The notes beneath the pieces were generated by a model. The model had not been told where the DNA came from, searched no databases, and saw only the letters and a list, made by a program, of their open reading frames with translations. From contig NZ_PSYW01000001.1 in NCBI RefSeq assembly GCF_003383095.1, positions 248,001 through 312,000 of the forward strand: DNA of 64,000 nt, read 5' to 3'. The translations under genes were made by a program, and so were the position numbers. Origin of the DNA: Haloferax sp. Atlit-12N (GTDB taxonomy: Archaea > Halobacteriota > Halobacteria > Halobacteriales > Haloferacaceae). Positions 17,601 through 26,558 of the stretch are shown here, one piece after another. How positions within the stretch are numbered: position 1 is the stretch's first letter; each line of letters starts with the position of its first letter.

Positions 17601-18692
17601 ATGACGAACGACAGAGCCGCCGCTAACGGCGCTGACGCGACGAACGAAGCCGACGAAAGCGGCGTGCCGACGGCCGTCGGCGTCAAGTTCGGGAGCGCCC
17701 GGACCGCGCTCGTCTTCGACGACGGCGACGCCGCGACGACGGTTCGGCTCCCTTCGTGCCTCGTCGGCGATGACGACGAAGACGAGGGCGCGCTCGCCGG
17801 CGACGGGAGCGGCCGCCACGGCGGGGAGGCGCTCCGACAGCCCTCCGAACGAGGGGAGTTCATGCTCCGCTCGGGCGTCCCCGCGACCGCCCGCGACGCC
17901 GAGCGCTTCGAGCGGTTCGTCCGCGAACTCTGCGAGCGACACGACCTCCCAGCGGAGAGCGCCGTCGTCTACGCGATGCCGACAGTCGACGACGAGGTCG
18001 GCCTCGCCAACTTCGGCACCGCGGTCGGCGAGTGCGGCATCGGTGAGGCGCTCGCACGGGGCGTCCCCGAATCGCTGTGCGCGTCGATTCCGGCGCTCGG
18101 CGACGGAATCGAGGCGGTCGACGAGGTCTTCGTCGCCCTCAACCTCGGCGCGACGAACCTCGAGGCGTGCGCGTACCGACACGGAGAGCGGTTGCTCCCG
18201 TTCGTCTCTGCGGAGGCGTCCGGCGACCGCGTCGACCAGCGCATCGCCGAGGCGGTCGAAGCCGAGACCGACGAGCGAGTGACTATCGACCCCGCCACCG
18301 CCCGCGAGTACAAGGAGACCCGCGCCGACTTCGACGGCTTCGAGCCATTTACCGACGCGGTCGAACGCGAGGCCGAGGGCGCACACGAGTTCACCGTCGA
18401 GCGGGGCGTGATGGAACCGCTGGACGACTACCTCGACAGCGCGGTCGCCGAACTCGGCGACTTCTTCTCGCGGCTGGCGAACTCGCACATGAAGACCTAT
18501 CAGCTCGCTCGCGCCCGCCCGCTGGTCGTCACCGGAGGGATGGCGTGCATCCCCGGCTTAGTCGAGGAGTTCGAAGCGCGTCTCGCCGCGGAACTCGACC
18601 GCCCGGTGAACGTGGTCGTCCCCGACGACCCGGTGGCCGCCGCGGCCGAGGGCGCATACAGGCTCGCGGTGCGGCTCCGCGACGCGGCCTAA
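17601..18692 (+). CDS. Actin/FtsA-fold protein with altered nucleotide site
   Basis: This 363-residue protein has the layout of the actin-like ATPase superfamily. A phosphate-1-like loop, AVGVKFGSARTALVF, lies near residue 25; a phosphate-2-like strand, VALNLGATNLEACAY, near residue 180; and an adenosine-like motif, LVVTGGMACIPGLVEEFE, near residue 310. In active members the first two loops start with an aspartate (DxG). Here those places read Lys-Phe-Gly and Asn-Leu-Gly. The protein may bind nucleotide but hydrolysis is doubtful. It lies after the ArlD-like gene in the same direction (105 bases apart). I infer a scaffold or positioning role, not shown. Confidence 0.75.
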   Translation: MTNDRAAANGADATNEADESGVPTAVGVKFGSARTALVFDDGDAATTVRLPSCLVGDDDEDEGALAGDGSGRHGGEALRQPSERGEFMLRSGVPATARDAERFERFVRELCERHDLPAESAVVYAMPTVDDEVGLANFGTAVGECGIGEALARGVPESLCASIPALGDGIEAVDEVFVALNLGATNLEACAYRHGERLLPFVSAEASGDRVDQRIAEAVEAETDERVTIDPATAREYKETRADFDGFEPFTDAVEREAEGAHEFTVERGVMEPLDDYLDSAVAELGDFFSRLANSHMKTYQLARARPLVVTGGMACIPGLVEEFEARLAAELDRPVNVVVPDDPVAAAAEGAYRLAVRLRDAA

Positions 18693-18758
18693 ACGCTCGG
18701 CTCTCGGGTCGTCTCGTTTTCCTCTGTGACTCGTCCAGTTGGCCAGTCGCTGCGTAGC

Positions 18759-20885
18759 TCAGTCCGTCTCCGACTCGGTCGCCACTGTTCCGCCGTCGCT
18801 GACGGAGACCGCTCGGTCGGCGCTCCGGAGGCCGACGATTGCGATGGTCCCCCTGGGGTCGTTCTCCGCGAACCGAAGCTGACCGTTCGAGCGGTCGATT
18901 ATCCACTGGACCAACCAGAGCCCGAGTCCGCTGATGTGTTGGAGCGGCGTCTCGGTCCCCGATTCGAGGACGGAGAGCTCGGCGTCGGGGACGCCCGGCC
19001 CGTTGTCGGCGATTCGAATCTCCACGAAGTCGGTCGAGGTCGCGCTGCGCTCGACCGTGACGCCGACTTCCGGAATGACGCGGTCGTTGTGTTCGAGCGC
19101 GTTGTCGATGAGGTGTTTGATGGCCGATTCGACGAGGTCGTCCGCGGAGACCCACGCCTCGTCGGGGAGGCTCCGGTGGACGATGGCCTCGGGGTAATCG
19201 GACTCGATGTCGTCCAACTGCGCCTCGATGCGCTCGACGACCTCGACGGGTTCGATTCCGGACGACCCGCGGGTCAACGTCGTGTCGATGTGGCGAGTCT
19301 GCTCGCCGAGTTCGACCAGCGACGACGCCTTCCGCTTTATGGTTCGGGCGTGGTCTTTCGACTCGGCGGGGATGCGCTCGTCGAGGAGGAGGTCAGCGTG
19401 GCCGAGGATGACGTTCATGTCGTTTCTGAGGTCGTGTCGGAGGACGCGGTTCAGCACCCGGAGGCGCTGTTCGTAGCGATGGCGACTGGTCACGTCCCGC
19501 GAGTTCAACACGACGCCGTCGACGGCGGGGTCGTCGAGGAGATTCACGCCGACCGTCTCGAACCGCCGCCACATGCCGTTTTTGTGGCGGATTCTGAACT
19601 CCGAGCGCACGGGAGAGTCGCCGGATATCACCTCGTCGAGGCAGCCTGCGACCCGGTCTCTGTCTTCGGGGTGGACGAGGTCGAGCACCGACTCGCCGAC
19701 GAGCGCGTCGGTCTGATAGCCGAGGACCTCGGTCATCGAGGGGCTCGTGTAGGTCCGTTCGCCGTCCTCGTCGAGGACGGTGATGACGTCCCGGGAGTTC
19801 TCGATGAGCGCGCGGAACTCCTCTTCGGTGTGCCGGCGCTCCGTCACGTCGTAGAAGACGAGCAAGAGCGCGCGGTCGTGCGTCTGGTCGCCGACCACTT
19901 CGGAACGGATCTCGAAGTAACGGCAGGTGCCTCCCTCTTCGACGACCGCCTCAGCCCTGTCTCGACCCTCCAGAACCGTCCGGACCTCGGCCGGAACGCG
20001 AACGCTTTCGAGGACCGGCTCACCGATACACTCGTCCACCGGTCGCTCTAATAGCTCCGAGGCGGCACCGTTCGATTCGACGATTCGGTCCTGTTCGTCG
20101 AGGACGACGACTGCGTCCCGCATCTCCGAGAGAATTGCGTCGCGGGCGATAGGTGTGATGTCGAACAGCTGGTGTCTGAACAGTGCCCAGAGCACGACGA
20201 CCGAACTGACGCCGATAGAGAGGGGGACCGGGTTGATTCGAATCGGGAAAAAGAACTCACCAGCGAGTGCGGCGAGGGGGATGAGACCGGCGACGACGAG
20301 AAACCCGGCCTGTCGTCGATGGATGCTCGAACTCCGGAGGTACGTCTTTCCGATGACGGTCAGCCCGGTGAGGGCGACGCCGGACCCGTAAATCACGTGT
20401 ACGACAAAGGGGAGTTCCGGACCGAGCGGGACGAGATGGTGCAGACCGGCTCCGCCGGAGTTGTCCGGTGCGGTGGCCGCCCAGAGGTCGAGCGAGGACC
20501 CGAGGAGTCCGTGAGAGTTGTTCGTCAGCGCGAGGGCGATTGCGACGGCGGGCTCGATGGCGAGGAAGCCGACCACCTGGGTGGTGAGCAGCTGGTCCTC
20601 GCCGGCGTAGACGAGGGCGAAGATGAGCCATATCGTGGGGACCACGGCCGCGCCGGCCCAGGCTAGATAGGCGTAGAACAACTCGGCACCCGGCGTCGTC
20701 GCGAGAAAGGCGAAGCCGTACGCGGTGGCCCAGATACTCCCGGAGAGCGTCAGGAGCGCGAACGGGAGGCGGACCCGCCGAGAGTAGAGTCGGAACCGAC
20801 CGAGGACGACGAGCGTCACGACCCCCGCGAGGATGCCCGCGGCGAACAGCGCGTACGCGTACGGGAACTGCCCAACGCTGGTCAT
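18759..20885 (-). CDS. Membrane-bound PAS sensor histidine kinase
   Basis: This 708-residue kinase has an N-terminal seven-helix sensor domain (residues 5-225), two PAS domains (about 240-355 and 365-480), and a dimerisation/phospho-acceptor helix with His in RVLRHDLRNDMNV near residue 487. A GHKL ATPase follows: N box HLIDNALEHN near 590, G1 IADNGPGVPD near 625, G2 GLGLWLVQWI near 655. The architecture is common in haloarchaea, where such kinases often lack a neighbouring response regulator, as here. It points towards the actin-like gene and is divergent from the third ArlD/E gene. A link to motility rests on location only. Confidence 0.92.
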   Translation of the reverse strand: MTSVGQFPYAYALFAAGILAGVVTLVVLGRFRLYSRRVRLPFALLTLSGSIWATAYGFAFLATTPGAELFYAYLAWAGAAVVPTIWLIFALVYAGEDQLLTTQVVGFLAIEPAVAIALALTNNSHGLLGSSLDLWAATAPDNSGGAGLHHLVPLGPELPFVVHVIYGSGVALTGLTVIGKTYLRSSSIHRRQAGFLVVAGLIPLAALAGEFFFPIRINPVPLSIGVSSVVVLWALFRHQLFDITPIARDAILSEMRDAVVVLDEQDRIVESNGAASELLERPVDECIGEPVLESVRVPAEVRTVLEGRDRAEAVVEEGGTCRYFEIRSEVVGDQTHDRALLLVFYDVTERRHTEEEFRALIENSRDVITVLDEDGERTYTSPSMTEVLGYQTDALVGESVLDLVHPEDRDRVAGCLDEVISGDSPVRSEFRIRHKNGMWRRFETVGVNLLDDPAVDGVVLNSRDVTSRHRYEQRLRVLNRVLRHDLRNDMNVILGHADLLLDERIPAESKDHARTIKRKASSLVELGEQTRHIDTTLTRGSSGIEPVEVVERIEAQLDDIESDYPEAIVHRSLPDEAWVSADDLVESAIKHLIDNALEHNDRVIPEVGVTVERSATSTDFVEIRIADNGPGVPDAELSVLESGTETPLQHISGLGLWLVQWIIDRSNGQLRFAENDPRGTIAIVGLRSADRAVSVSDGGTVATESETD

Positions 20886-21211
20886 GGGTTGGTCGTGGTG
20901 AGCATCTGTGAGCCTCTGGAACTGTTATTTCCGATGAGTGTCAAATCGGAGCGATATCAAACGTGTATCCGTTTCTGAACTTAAGCAGTTCGCCCCCTCT
21001 ATCAACGATGATACTCAGTTCCGTTCGAGAGGCAAGCGGCCGGTTCGAGCGCCTCTCACGCCTCAATAAGGCCCTCATTTACCGGATAGTCGGTTACATT
21101 ATCAGAGATAACATCACGGTGACTGCTGACGGTTCGCGCGCGGTGTAGAACTGTCGATATTCGGACGTTCGCCCGAACGCTTAATTCGGATGGACGCACA
21201 CGCAGGGATAG
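20886..21211. other. Intergenic stretch with possible promoters for divergent genes
   Basis: This 326-base gap separates the histidine kinase from the third ArlD/E gene. CTTAATT at 21180-21186 is centred 29 bases before the ATG at 21212 and is a good leaderless TATA element. An AT-rich segment lies at 20920-20985. One short open frame (21008-21148) is listed separately with low confidence. Confidence 0.5.
21008..21148 (+). CDS. Possible 46-residue small protein
   Basis: This frame encodes 46 residues with a basic N-terminal half and a hydrophobic core (ALIYRIVGYIIRDNI). Its base composition is lower in GC at third positions than that of neighbours. A CTTAAG stretch at about 20979-20984 lies near the right place for a TATA element. 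There is no family match I recognise. It may be only chance reading frame in an AT-richer gap. Confidence 0.25.
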   Translation: MILSSVREASGRFERLSRLNKALIYRIVGYIIRDNITVTADGSRAV

Positions 21212-21667
21212 ATGCCGCGCGAGTCACGTCGTTCCAACGTCGCCGAAGACCCGAGCGGACCCGGACCCCGTCGGGACACCAGCGACCGGTCGTTCGACTG
21301 GGTCGACGCACCGACGAATCGGACGTGGAGCGACGTTGCCCACGAGCGTCTCCTCGCGACGACCGCGGCGGTCACGTCGGACGGCGAGCCGTTTCTCGAC
21401 GAGATTCCGCGGACGCCGCGGGCCGAGCGGGTGCTTCTCGAATGGTGTGTCCACCTCGTCGAGCGATTGGGCGGCCGCGGCGCGCTGGAGATGGCGTCGT
21501 ACTACCGCGATATCGGCTGGATAGGCGACGAGCCGCACGACACGATTCGCGAGCGGGTCGTCTCCTTTACGGTCCCCTCGGATTTCGAGGACGCGCCGAC
21601 AGAAGAGGACCACGTCCGAAGTTTCTCCTACGTCGCCCGACTGTCGGCGATGGCCGAGTCGGAGTGA
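21212..21667 (+). CDS. Third ArlD/E-domain protein
   Basis: This 151-residue protein has an ArlD/E domain covering residues 62-148 (FLDEIPRTPRAERVLLEWCV to FSYVARLSAMAESE). It shares the pattern LEW..HL......ALE.ASYYRDIGWI with the ArlCE C-terminus and with the protein at 16950. The N-terminal 60 residues are a short disordered leader. With its own leaderless promoter, it ends the taxis cluster. It may be an alternative ring subunit; its partner is unknown. Confidence 0.78.
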   Translation: MPRESRRSNVAEDPSGPGPRRDTSDRSFDWVDAPTNRTWSDVAHERLLATTAAVTSDGEPFLDEIPRTPRAERVLLEWCVHLVERLGGRGALEMASYYRDIGWIGDEPHDTIRERVVSFTVPSDFEDAPTEEDHVRSFSYVARLSAMAESE

Positions 21668-21691
21668 GTCATCGTCGAACTCGGCGGCCGC

Positions 21692-22834
21692 TCAGAGGCC
21701 GAGTTCGCGGCCGATGATAAGGTGTTGAATCTCGCTCGTCCCCTCGCCGATTTCCATGAGCTTCGCGTCGCGGTAGAACCGCTGGGGGGCGAAATCGGTC
21801 GTGTAGCCGTACCCGCCGAGCACCTGCACCGCGTCCTCGGCGACCTCGCGGGCGGCCTCCGAGGCGTCGAGTTTCGCCAGCGCGGACTCCCGGCTGACCC
21901 GCTCGCCGGCGTCGTATCGCGTCGCCGCCTTGTGGGTGAGGAGTCGCGCGCGCTCGGTCTTGCGATGCATCGAAACGAGTTTGTCGCGGATGGCGTCGAA
22001 CTTCGAAATCGGCCGGTCGAACTGCTCGCGCTCTTGGGCGTACGATTTCGCGTGACCGTACGCGCCCTCGGCGAGTCCAACCGAGAGCGCCGCGATGGAG
22101 ATGCGGCCGCCGTCGAGCGTCTTCATGGTCTGCTTCCAGCCCTCGCCTTCCTCGCCGAGGAGTCGGTCCTCCGGGACCCAGCAGTCGTCGAAGGAGAGCT
22201 CGCAGGTCGGCGAGCAGTTGAGGCCCATCTTGTCCCACTCGGTCGTCACCTCGAAGCCGTCGTCGTTCTCCGGGTCGACGATGAACGTCGAGATGCCGTC
22301 GTAGCCCGCGCCGGGGTCCGTGACTGCCTTCACGAGGATGGAGCCGGCGACGCTCGCGTTCGTGATGAACTGCTTCGTTCCGTTGATGACGTAGCCGTCG
22401 CCGTCCCGCTCTGCGACGGTGTCCATGTCGCTGGCGTCGCTTCCGGAACCGGGTTCGGTCAGCGCCCAGCCGCCGAGGTACTCGCCGGTCGCCAGCGGCG
22501 TGAGCCAGCGTTCCTTCTGCTCGTCGGTGCCGAACAGCTCGATGGGCTTCGACGCGAGGCTGACGTGGGCGGCGTACGACAGGCCGATACCGCCCGAGAC
22601 GCGACCGAGTTCTTCCACGACGAGAGCGTACATCAGTTGGTCGCCGCCGAGACCGCCGTACGCCTCGTCGATGGGGACGCCCATCACGTCCAACTCGGCC
22701 AACTGGTCGAATATCTCCGCGGGGAACCGGTGTTCGTCCTCGATGTCCTGCGCGATGGGCGCGATTTCTTCCTCGCAGAACTCGCGGACGGTGTCACGAA
22801 TCATCCGGTGTTCGGCCGGGATGTCGAAGTCCAT
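21692..22834 (-). CDS. Acyl-CoA dehydrogenase
   Basis: This 380-residue FAD-dependent acyl-CoA dehydrogenase has the family signatures ALTEPGSGSDASDM (near residue 125) and QVLGGYGYTTDFAPQRFYRD (near 340). The catalytic base lies in the C-terminal LMEIGEGTSEIQ, as in short-chain and isovaleryl-type enzymes. It takes electrons from acyl-CoA to ETF in fatty-acid or branched-chain amino-acid breakdown. I chose the ATG at MDFDIPAEH because a TTTATG element (22859-22864) sits 27 bases upstream; a longer frame by nine codons exists. Confidence 0.93.
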   Translation of the reverse strand: MDFDIPAEHRMIRDTVREFCEEEIAPIAQDIEDEHRFPAEIFDQLAELDVMGVPIDEAYGGLGGDQLMYALVVEELGRVSGGIGLSYAAHVSLASKPIELFGTDEQKERWLTPLATGEYLGGWALTEPGSGSDASDMDTVAERDGDGYVINGTKQFITNASVAGSILVKAVTDPGAGYDGISTFIVDPENDDGFEVTTEWDKMGLNCSPTCELSFDDCWVPEDRLLGEEGEGWKQTMKTLDGGRISIAALSVGLAEGAYGHAKSYAQEREQFDRPISKFDAIRDKLVSMHRKTERARLLTHKAATRYDAGERVSRESALAKLDASEAAREVAEDAVQVLGGYGYTTDFAPQRFYRDAKLMEIGEGTSEIQHLIIGRELGL

Positions 22835-23013
22835 GCGACCAACTATCCTCGTGGCGGACATAAACTAATCGAACGACCATGAAGGATTGAGCCTCGCGGG
22901 CGGCGAAGTGGAGGCGGCCGACCGCTTTCGGGCCGACCATCCCCGACTCGTCCGCTCCCACCGCGTGGGAATAGGCGTCCGGGTCTTTTTGCGCCGCGGT
23001 CCGACGTTCTCGT

Positions 23014-23451
23014 ATGTACTCCCACATCCTCTTTCCGACCGACGGCAGCGACTGTGCGGACGCCGCCTTGGACCACGCAATCGAACACGCCCGCACCTAC
23101 GACGCGACGCTCGTGGCGCTCTACGTCGCGGACGTGCGCGAGGTCGGCTACGCCGCGCCCGCGCTCTCGCTCGAACGGGTCCGCGAGGCGCTCCTCGAAA
23201 GTGGCGATCAGGTGTTAGGTCGCGTCGCCGAGAGAGCCCGTGAGGCCGGTGTCGAGGTCGAGACCGTCGTCACCGAGGGCACCCCCGCGAGCGAGATTAT
23301 CCGCCACGCCGACGAGCGGGACATCGACCTCGTCGTGATGGGAACTCACGGTCGAAGTGGCATCGACCGCTATCTCATCGGCAGCGTCGCCGAGCGGGTC
23401 GTCCGCGGCTCCGACGCGCCCGTGTTGACCGTCCGACAGGAATCGTCGTAG
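23014..23451 (+). CDS. Universal stress protein, UspA family
   Basis: This 145-residue single Usp domain begins MYSHILFPTDGSDCADAALD and ends with the ATP-binding pattern GTHGRSGIDRYLIGSVAERV. The G-2X-G-9X-G-S/T motif is intact, so it belongs to the nucleotide-binding class. A TCTTTTT stretch 27 bases upstream fits a leaderless transcript. It is divergent from the acyl-CoA dehydrogenase. The specific stress is unknown. Confidence 0.93.
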   Translation: MYSHILFPTDGSDCADAALDHAIEHARTYDATLVALYVADVREVGYAAPALSLERVREALLESGDQVLGRVAERAREAGVEVETVVTEGTPASEIIRHADERDIDLVVMGTHGRSGIDRYLIGSVAERVVRGSDAPVLTVRQESS

Positions 23452-23490
23452 GCCCACGAGGTTAAGCCGCCCCTCGTCTTACGGGGGTGC

Positions 23491-24288
23491 ATGGACCTCC
23501 GTCGGCTCGTCCGCGGCCGCCTCGGGTGGCCGCGTCTGGAGACGGTCGCCCGCGAACTCGCCCGGCGATACGACCGCGACACCCTCCACATCCGATTTCT
23601 CGAGGCGGACAACTGGCTTTCGACCCCGATGGTCGTCGACGACGAGTGGTTCGTGAAGGTCATCTCCAAACAGAACTCGCTCGTCCACGCCGTGTTCACG
23701 ACCGGGCGGAACCTCGGCGCGTTCTCCAGCGGGACGGAGGGCTTTTTCGGCCACTTCGGGACGCCGTTAGAGATGGCCGAACACGAACTCGAAGCGACGA
23801 AGCGACTCCGCGACATCGGACTGCAAGCCCCCGCACCGGTCGAGGCGTTCGAGGTGGACGGCCTCGGCGTCCTCGTCCTCGAATATCTGCCGAACTTCCA
23901 CACGCTCGACACCGCCCCGCGAGCGGAAGTCGAACGGCTCGCGCCCGAGTTGTTCGCGGCGCTCGCGGAGATGCACGACAACCACCTCGCCCACGGCGAC
24001 CTCAGGGCCGAGAACGTCCTCGTTCGCGAGGACGGCATCTACTTCATCGACGCGACGAACGTCAACGACGAGGGGATGCGCGACGCCCGCGCGTACGACC
24101 TCGCCTGCGGACTGGCCGCGCTCGAACCCCTCGTCGGCCCCAAGCAGGCCGTCGCCGCGGCGCTCGACTCCTACGAGGTCGAGGCGCTCTTGGACGCCGT
24201 CGACTTCCTCGACTTCGTCAACATCCGGCCCGACCACGACTTCGACGCCGCGTCGCTCAAAGGCGAGATTGAAAAGCACGCGGCGTAG
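23491..24288 (+). CDS. RIO-type atypical protein kinase
   Basis: This 265-residue protein has a RIO-like kinase core. A candidate ATP-binding lysine lies in DEWFVKVISKQN (near residue 56). The catalytic loop AHGDLRAENVLV is near residue 168, and the metal-binding Asp is in IYFIDATN near residue 184. It is shorter than Rio1 or Rio2 and lacks the Rio2 N-terminal winged helix, so it fits the haloarchaeal RIO-like regulatory kinases. GTTAAG 27 bases upstream of the ATG supports the start. Archaeal RIO proteins act in ribosome maturation; for this subtype the substrate is not known. Confidence 0.82.
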   Translation: MDLRRLVRGRLGWPRLETVARELARRYDRDTLHIRFLEADNWLSTPMVVDDEWFVKVISKQNSLVHAVFTTGRNLGAFSSGTEGFFGHFGTPLEMAEHELEATKRLRDIGLQAPAPVEAFEVDGLGVLVLEYLPNFHTLDTAPRAEVERLAPELFAALAEMHDNHLAHGDLRAENVLVREDGIYFIDATNVNDEGMRDARAYDLACGLAALEPLVGPKQAVAAALDSYEVEALLDAVDFLDFVNIRPDHDFDAASLKGEIEKHAA

Positions 24289-24321
24289 CTGTCTCCGGTT
24301 CTCTGCGTCTCTACGACCGAC

Positions 24322-24873
24322 TCACTCGCAGGGGAGCGTCCCGTCGTAGCTCGCGTCGCCGACCACGACGACGCCGCACATCGCCGTCGAGCCGTGGATA
24401 CCGCAGTCGTACTGGTAGACGCCGGGGTCGTCGAACCGGTAGGTGACCCGCCCGTCACGGCCGACCGTCTCGGACTGAAACGACCAATCGGCTGCCGCGT
24501 CGTCGAAACTCGCCGCGCGGACGTTGTGTTGAAGCGCCTCCCCGTTTTCCCACGTGACCGTCGTCCCCGGCTCGACCGAGAGCCGCATCGGTGAGAAGGC
24601 GACACCTTCCATGACGACGAGCGAGCCGGACGCATCGCCTGACGCCGGTTCGGTCGTCGAACCCGGTGATTCGCTCGTCGGCGTCGGCGACGCTGTCGGT
24701 GTCGGTGTTGATGTCGCCGTCGCCGTTTGACTCGGAGACGACGCCGTCGTCTCGGTCGGGGGCGATTCCGTCTCCTCGCTCGGTAGCTCCGTCTGGTCGC
24801 CACCCGTACAGCCGGCGAGCAGTCCGATTCCGGCGGTCACAGCGGCAAGGGCTCGTCGTCTCGTGAGTCGCAT
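24322..24873 (-). CDS. Halocyanin/plastocyanin-type blue copper lipoprotein
   Basis: This 183-residue precursor has a Tat-type signal (LTRRRALAAVTAG) with lipobox LLAGC. A Thr/Ser/Pro-rich linker covers about residues 25-90, and a cupredoxin domain follows. Likely copper ligands are His in LQHNV and the Cys, His and Met of YDCGIHGSTAMCG. It is membrane-anchored outside the cell as an electron carrier. The start at MRLTRRRA is supported by a TATA-like CTTATT (24897-24902) 27 bases upstream; a longer frame would break the signal peptide. Confidence 0.9.
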   Translation of the reverse strand: MRLTRRRALAAVTAGIGLLAGCTGGDQTELPSEETESPPTETTASSPSQTATATSTPTPTASPTPTSESPGSTTEPASGDASGSLVVMEGVAFSPMRLSVEPGTTVTWENGEALQHNVRAASFDDAAADWSFQSETVGRDGRVTYRFDDPGVYQYDCGIHGSTAMCGVVVVGDASYDGTLPCE

Positions 24874-25017
24874 ACCGGTGGTCGGACCACCCGAAGAATA
24901 AGCGATGTCCCAAATCCCGCCCGATTGGAACCCCATCTCGCCGACAACGGCGAGGGGTCGCGGGCGGAACGCGGTTCTGGGAGCGTTCGGCCGCGGGTCG
25001 CGCCCGCGGCTCGTGAG

Positions 25018-25755
25018 TTACTCGCCCTCGACGCCCTCGTAGTCCGCGCCGCCCATGTAGAGCCGCGAGACTTCGGGGTCGTCGAGGAGGCCGTCGGCGT
25101 CGCCCTCGTAGGCGACGGTCCCCTGGTCGAGGACGTAACCGCGGTCGGAGATGCCGAGCCCCTCTCGGGCGTTCTGCTCGACCATCAGGACCGCCGTTCC
25201 GAGTTCGTTCACCTTCTTCACGTCCTCGAACACCGACTTGACGATGTTGGGCGCGAGGCCCGCCGAGGGCTCGTCGATGAGGAGCACTTCGGGCTCCATC
25301 ACGAGCGCGCGGGCGAACGCGAGCACCTGCCGCTGGCCGCCCGAGAGCGTCCGCGCCTTCGCCGAGCGCTTCTCGTCGAGAATCGAGAACTGGTCGTACA
25401 GCTCGTCGATTCGGGCCTGCAGGCCCCCGGAGCGAGCGACGCCGCCCATCTTGAGGTTCTCGTCGATGGTGAGAGACGAAAAGACGTTGTCCACCTGCGG
25501 GACGTAGCCCATCCCGACGCGGACGAGGTCCTCCGGCTCCTCGCCGGTGATGTCTCGCCCGCCCAGTTCGACCGAGCCGGTCCACGGCTTGAGGAGGCCG
25601 AACACCGTCTTGAGGACGGTCGACTTCCCCGCGCCGTTCGGGCCGATGATGCAGACGATTTCGTCCGATTTGAGGTGGAGCGTCAGGTCGCGGAGGACCT
25701 GCACCTCGCCGTAGCCGCTGTCGACGCCCGAGACGTCGAGTGCGCGGTTGCTCAT
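25018..25755 (-). CDS. livF: Branched-chain amino-acid ABC transporter ATPase LivF
   Basis: This 245-residue ABC ATPase has Walker A GPNGAGKST, signature LSGGQRQVLAFARAL and Walker B VLLIDEPSAGLAP. The LivF subtype is shown by its length and its place as the last gene of the liv operon. It overlaps livG by 4 bases. Together the five genes form a high-affinity importer for branched-chain or other hydrophobic amino acids; substrate choice is set by the binding protein at 28670. Confidence 0.93.
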   Translation of the reverse strand: MSNRALDVSGVDSGYGEVQVLRDLTLHLKSDEIVCIIGPNGAGKSTVLKTVFGLLKPWTGSVELGGRDITGEEPEDLVRVGMGYVPQVDNVFSSLTIDENLKMGGVARSGGLQARIDELYDQFSILDEKRSAKARTLSGGQRQVLAFARALVMEPEVLLIDEPSAGLAPNIVKSVFEDVKKVNELGTAVLMVEQNAREGLGISDRGYVLDQGTVAYEGDADGLLDDPEVSRLYMGGADYEGVEGE

Positions 25756-26558
25756 GGGCCGGCCCCCCCAAGGTACGCCTCGATGACGCGGTCGTCAGAG
25801 CGGACTTCGTCCGGCGAGCCCTCCATGAGCACCTTCCCTTGGTCGAGAACGATGATGGGGTCTGCGAGGTCCATGATAAACGGCATGTCGTGTTCGATGA
25901 TGAGGAAGGTCTGGCCCTCCTCGTTGAGTTCGCGGATGAACCGCTTGATGTCGTTTGCGAGCGTCGGGTTGACGCCGGCGACCGGCTCGTCCAAGAGCAA
26001 GATGTCGGGGTTCGTCGTGAACGCCCGCGCAAGCTCGACGAGCTTCATCTGCCCGCCGGAGAGGTCGGTCGACGGCTGGTCGATGAGATGCCCGATTTCG
26101 AACCGTTCGAGCAACTCGCGCGTCTGTTCGATGTTCGCCCGCTCCTCTTCGGTCACGTCGGAGCCGGAGAAGAAAAGCGAGAAGATGGACTCGCCTTTCT
26201 GCGGGCCGGGGCCGACGAGCATCGCCTCGCGGACGGACATCCCCTCCAGCCGACGGGGCGTCTGGAAGGTCCGAACGAGTCCCTTTCGGGCGCGCTCGTG
26301 CGGTTCGAGGTCGGTCACTTCCTCCCCGTTGACGGTGACGTGGCCGGCGTCGTTCTCGTAGAAGCCGGAGATGAGGTTGAACAGCGTGGACTTCCCCGCG
26401 CCGTTCGGCCCGATCATTCCGGTGATGGTCCCGCGGTCGACCTCGATGGAGACGCCGTCGGTGGCGACGAGGCCGCCGAACGCCTTCTCCAAGTCGGTCG
26501 TCTTCAGGACGACGTCGTCCTTGCCGAGGTGGGCACCCTCGTACGCGCCGTCGTTCAT
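25752..26558 (-). CDS. livG: Branched-chain amino-acid ABC transporter ATPase LivG
   Basis: This 268-residue ABC ATPase has Walker A GPNGAGKST, a LivG-type insertion after the Q-loop (residues about 105-160), signature LSGGQMKLVELARAF and Walker B ILLLDEPVAGVNP. It overlaps livM and livF by 4 bases each. It pairs with LivF under the LivH-LivM channel. Confidence 0.93.
   Translation of the reverse strand: MNDGAYEGAHLGKDDVVLKTTDLEKAFGGLVATDGVSIEVDRGTITGMIGPNGAGKSTLFNLISGFYENDAGHVTVNGEEVTDLEPHERARKGLVRTFQTPRRLEGMSVREAMLVGPGPQKGESIFSLFFSGSDVTEEERANIEQTRELLERFEIGHLIDQPSTDLSGGQMKLVELARAFTTNPDILLLDEPVAGVNPTLANDIKRFIRELNEEGQTFLIIEHDMPFIMDLADPIIVLDQGKVLMEGSPDEVRSDDRVIEAYLGGAGP

Noticed and set aside
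16146..18488. A 780-codon open frame on the minus strand opposite cheD, the ArlD-like and the actin-like genes
   Set aside because: It crosses three plus-strand genes and their gaps, and its composition is that of a reversed acidic gene. No domain is visible.
20886..21211. Replication origin
   Set aside because: There is no orc1/cdc6 gene nearby and no family of long origin repeats.
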